Of a stretch of DNA of 64,000 nt, positions 63,438 through 64,000 are shown one piece after another. A program made the translations under genes and the position numbers. Source of the stretch: Acinetobacter lwoffii (lineage in GTDB: Bacteria > Pseudomonadota > Gammaproteobacteria > Pseudomonadales > Moraxellaceae); the NCBI RefSeq assembly GCF_024129355.1, contig NZ_JAMXXP010000015.1, positions 1 to 64,000 on the forward strand. The letters are read 5' to 3'. Numbering within the stretch: the stretch's first letter is position 1; every line of letters starts with the position of its first letter. The notes beneath the pieces were generated by a model. It was not told the DNA's origin, did no database searches, and saw only the letters and a list, made by a program, of their open reading frames with translations.

Positions 63438-63947
63438 TTAAAATACGATCTGGATGTTTTCAGGAAAAGGATGAACATCACAATTTGATCCGCTACCTAT
63501 ACGATCCACTACAACAAACTCGCTGGGTGCTTCAAGGGTCAATAATGGATGATGCCAGGTTCCGGCACGATAATTTATCCCTTGAGAACCATCACTGATA
63601 AATACCTGAATCTGACTAATATCGGGCTGTGTATAATCAAGTTCAGGCGCTACAACGATTAAAAATTGCTGGCCGTGCATCGGAATAAAAGCCTGTGATC
63701 CTAGAGGATGCCTTTCCAGCATTGAGATTTGAAAAGGAATTGCCGTAGCTTGCATATTTCTAAAAATACTCAGTCCGACCTTGGTGTCACTTTCTACTTC
63801 AGCCAGGGCATGATAACGCTCAGTCTGCTGCTCATTGATATGAAAATAATGATTACCCTGACAGGCAATGACTTCTCCAAAAGGCAGAAAACTTTCAGTG
63901 CTTAAAGGCTGTATTTTTATACTTTGCATAGACATATCATTGATCAC
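63438..63947 (-). CDS. allA: Ureidoglycolate lyase (AllA-like)
   Basis: The protein of up to 169 residues is a cupin-fold enzyme with the family's WHHPLLTLEAPSEFVVVDR segment. It breaks ureidoglycolate into glyoxylate and urea, the last step after allantoicase. The start is uncertain: GTG 63947 directly follows the allantoicase stop, while ATG 63935 or 63929 give slightly shorter proteins. It shares a transcript with allantoicase. Confidence 0.88.
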   Translation of the reverse strand: MINDMSMQSIKIQPLSTESFLPFGEVIACQGNHYFHINEQQTERYHALAEVESDTKVGLSIFRNMQATAIPFQISMLERHPLGSQAFIPMHGQQFLIVVAPELDYTQPDISQIQVFISDGSQGINYRAGTWHHPLLTLEAPSEFVVVDRIGSGSNCDVHPFPENIQIVF

Positions 63948-64000
63948 TCAAGCCAATTTTCCCCAGAGACGAATCCGGCTGATGCCACCGTCCGGAATCA
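63948..64000 (-). CDS. alc: Allantoicase, C-terminal fragment (cut by the window edge)
   Basis: Only the last 16 residues and stop are inside the window. They read IPDGGISRIRLWGKLA, closely matching the PDGGISR(L/I)R end of allantoicase. The stop at 63948-63950 is next to the ureidoglycolate lyase start, so the two form an operon. Allantoicase turns allantoate into ureidoglycolate and urea. Confidence 0.75.
   Translation of the reverse strand, partial: IPDGGISRIRLWGKLA

Overview
The window reads as chromosomal DNA of an Acinetobacter species. The support is a low-to-moderate GC composition, a DcaP-type porin with an N-terminal coiled coil, dca-type genes for dicarboxylic acid beta-oxidation, a valine (mms) operon and a GABA cluster of the kind found in that genus. 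The species cannot be fixed by eye. There is no insertion sequence, CRISPR array, rRNA or tRNA that I can see. Almost all of the window is catabolic genes built around CoA thioesters.

Region 1 (1-18 kb) is a dicarboxylate module. It holds the 5' end of an ETF-ubiquinone oxidoreductase gene, an IclR regulator (DcaR-like), two acyl-CoA dehydrogenases (one a glutaryl-CoA dehydrogenase), an AAHS-family transporter and a two-subunit CoA-transferase. A GAF-PAS-PAS-GGDEF-EAL protein is inserted next. A minus-strand transporter-porin-transporter operon then lies divergent from hydratase, hydroxyacyl-CoA dehydrogenase and thiolase genes. Together these would take up, activate and beta-oxidise adipate-like diacids; the glutaryl-CoA dehydrogenase would handle odd-chain diacids.

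Region 2 (18-29.6 kb) is a less familiar set: a hotdog thioesterase, class II aldolase, D-2-hydroxyacid dehydrogenase, PaaG-like crotonase, nitronate-monooxygenase-like flavoprotein, a 600-residue acyl-CoA dehydrogenase, an alpha/beta hydrolase, a Baeyer-Villiger-type monooxygenase, a FadD-like ligase and a CaiB/BaiF CoA-transferase. I cannot assign its substrate. A 15-bp palindrome (consensus TTTCGTAnTACGAAA) recurs at promoters from 0.15 to 29.7 kb and suggests that regions 1 and 2 form one regulon.

Region 3 (29.9-36.8 kb) holds another AAHS transporter, a MarR regulator (BadR-like), and BadH, BadI, AliB and AliA homologues. This is the cyclohexanecarboxylate-to-pimelyl-CoA ring-cleavage pathway known from Rhodopseudomonas palustris. 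Pimelyl-CoA would drain through region 1.

Region 4 (36.8-47.4 kb) has a DJ-1/PfpI protein and a LysR regulator divergent from a valine/isobutyrate operon (mmsA, mmsB, acyl-CoA synthetase, isobutyryl-CoA dehydrogenase, enoyl-CoA hydratase, 3-hydroxyisobutyryl-CoA hydrolase). A 56-residue basic protein and an SDR follow.

Region 5 (47.7-55.8 kb) is GABA catabolism: permease, MocR-type regulator, glutamate dehydrogenase, transaminase and succinate-semialdehyde dehydrogenase. Three of its promoters share direct repeats of GGCTC exactly 24 bp apart. Region 6 (56-57.6 kb) is a HipA/HipB toxin-antitoxin pair in reversed order. Region 7 (57.8 kb to the end) is purine/urate/allantoin catabolism: Rieske oxygenase (HpxD-like), PuuE, UraD, UraH, NCS2 permease, Tsx-like porin, ureidoglycolate lyase and the last codons of allantoicase.
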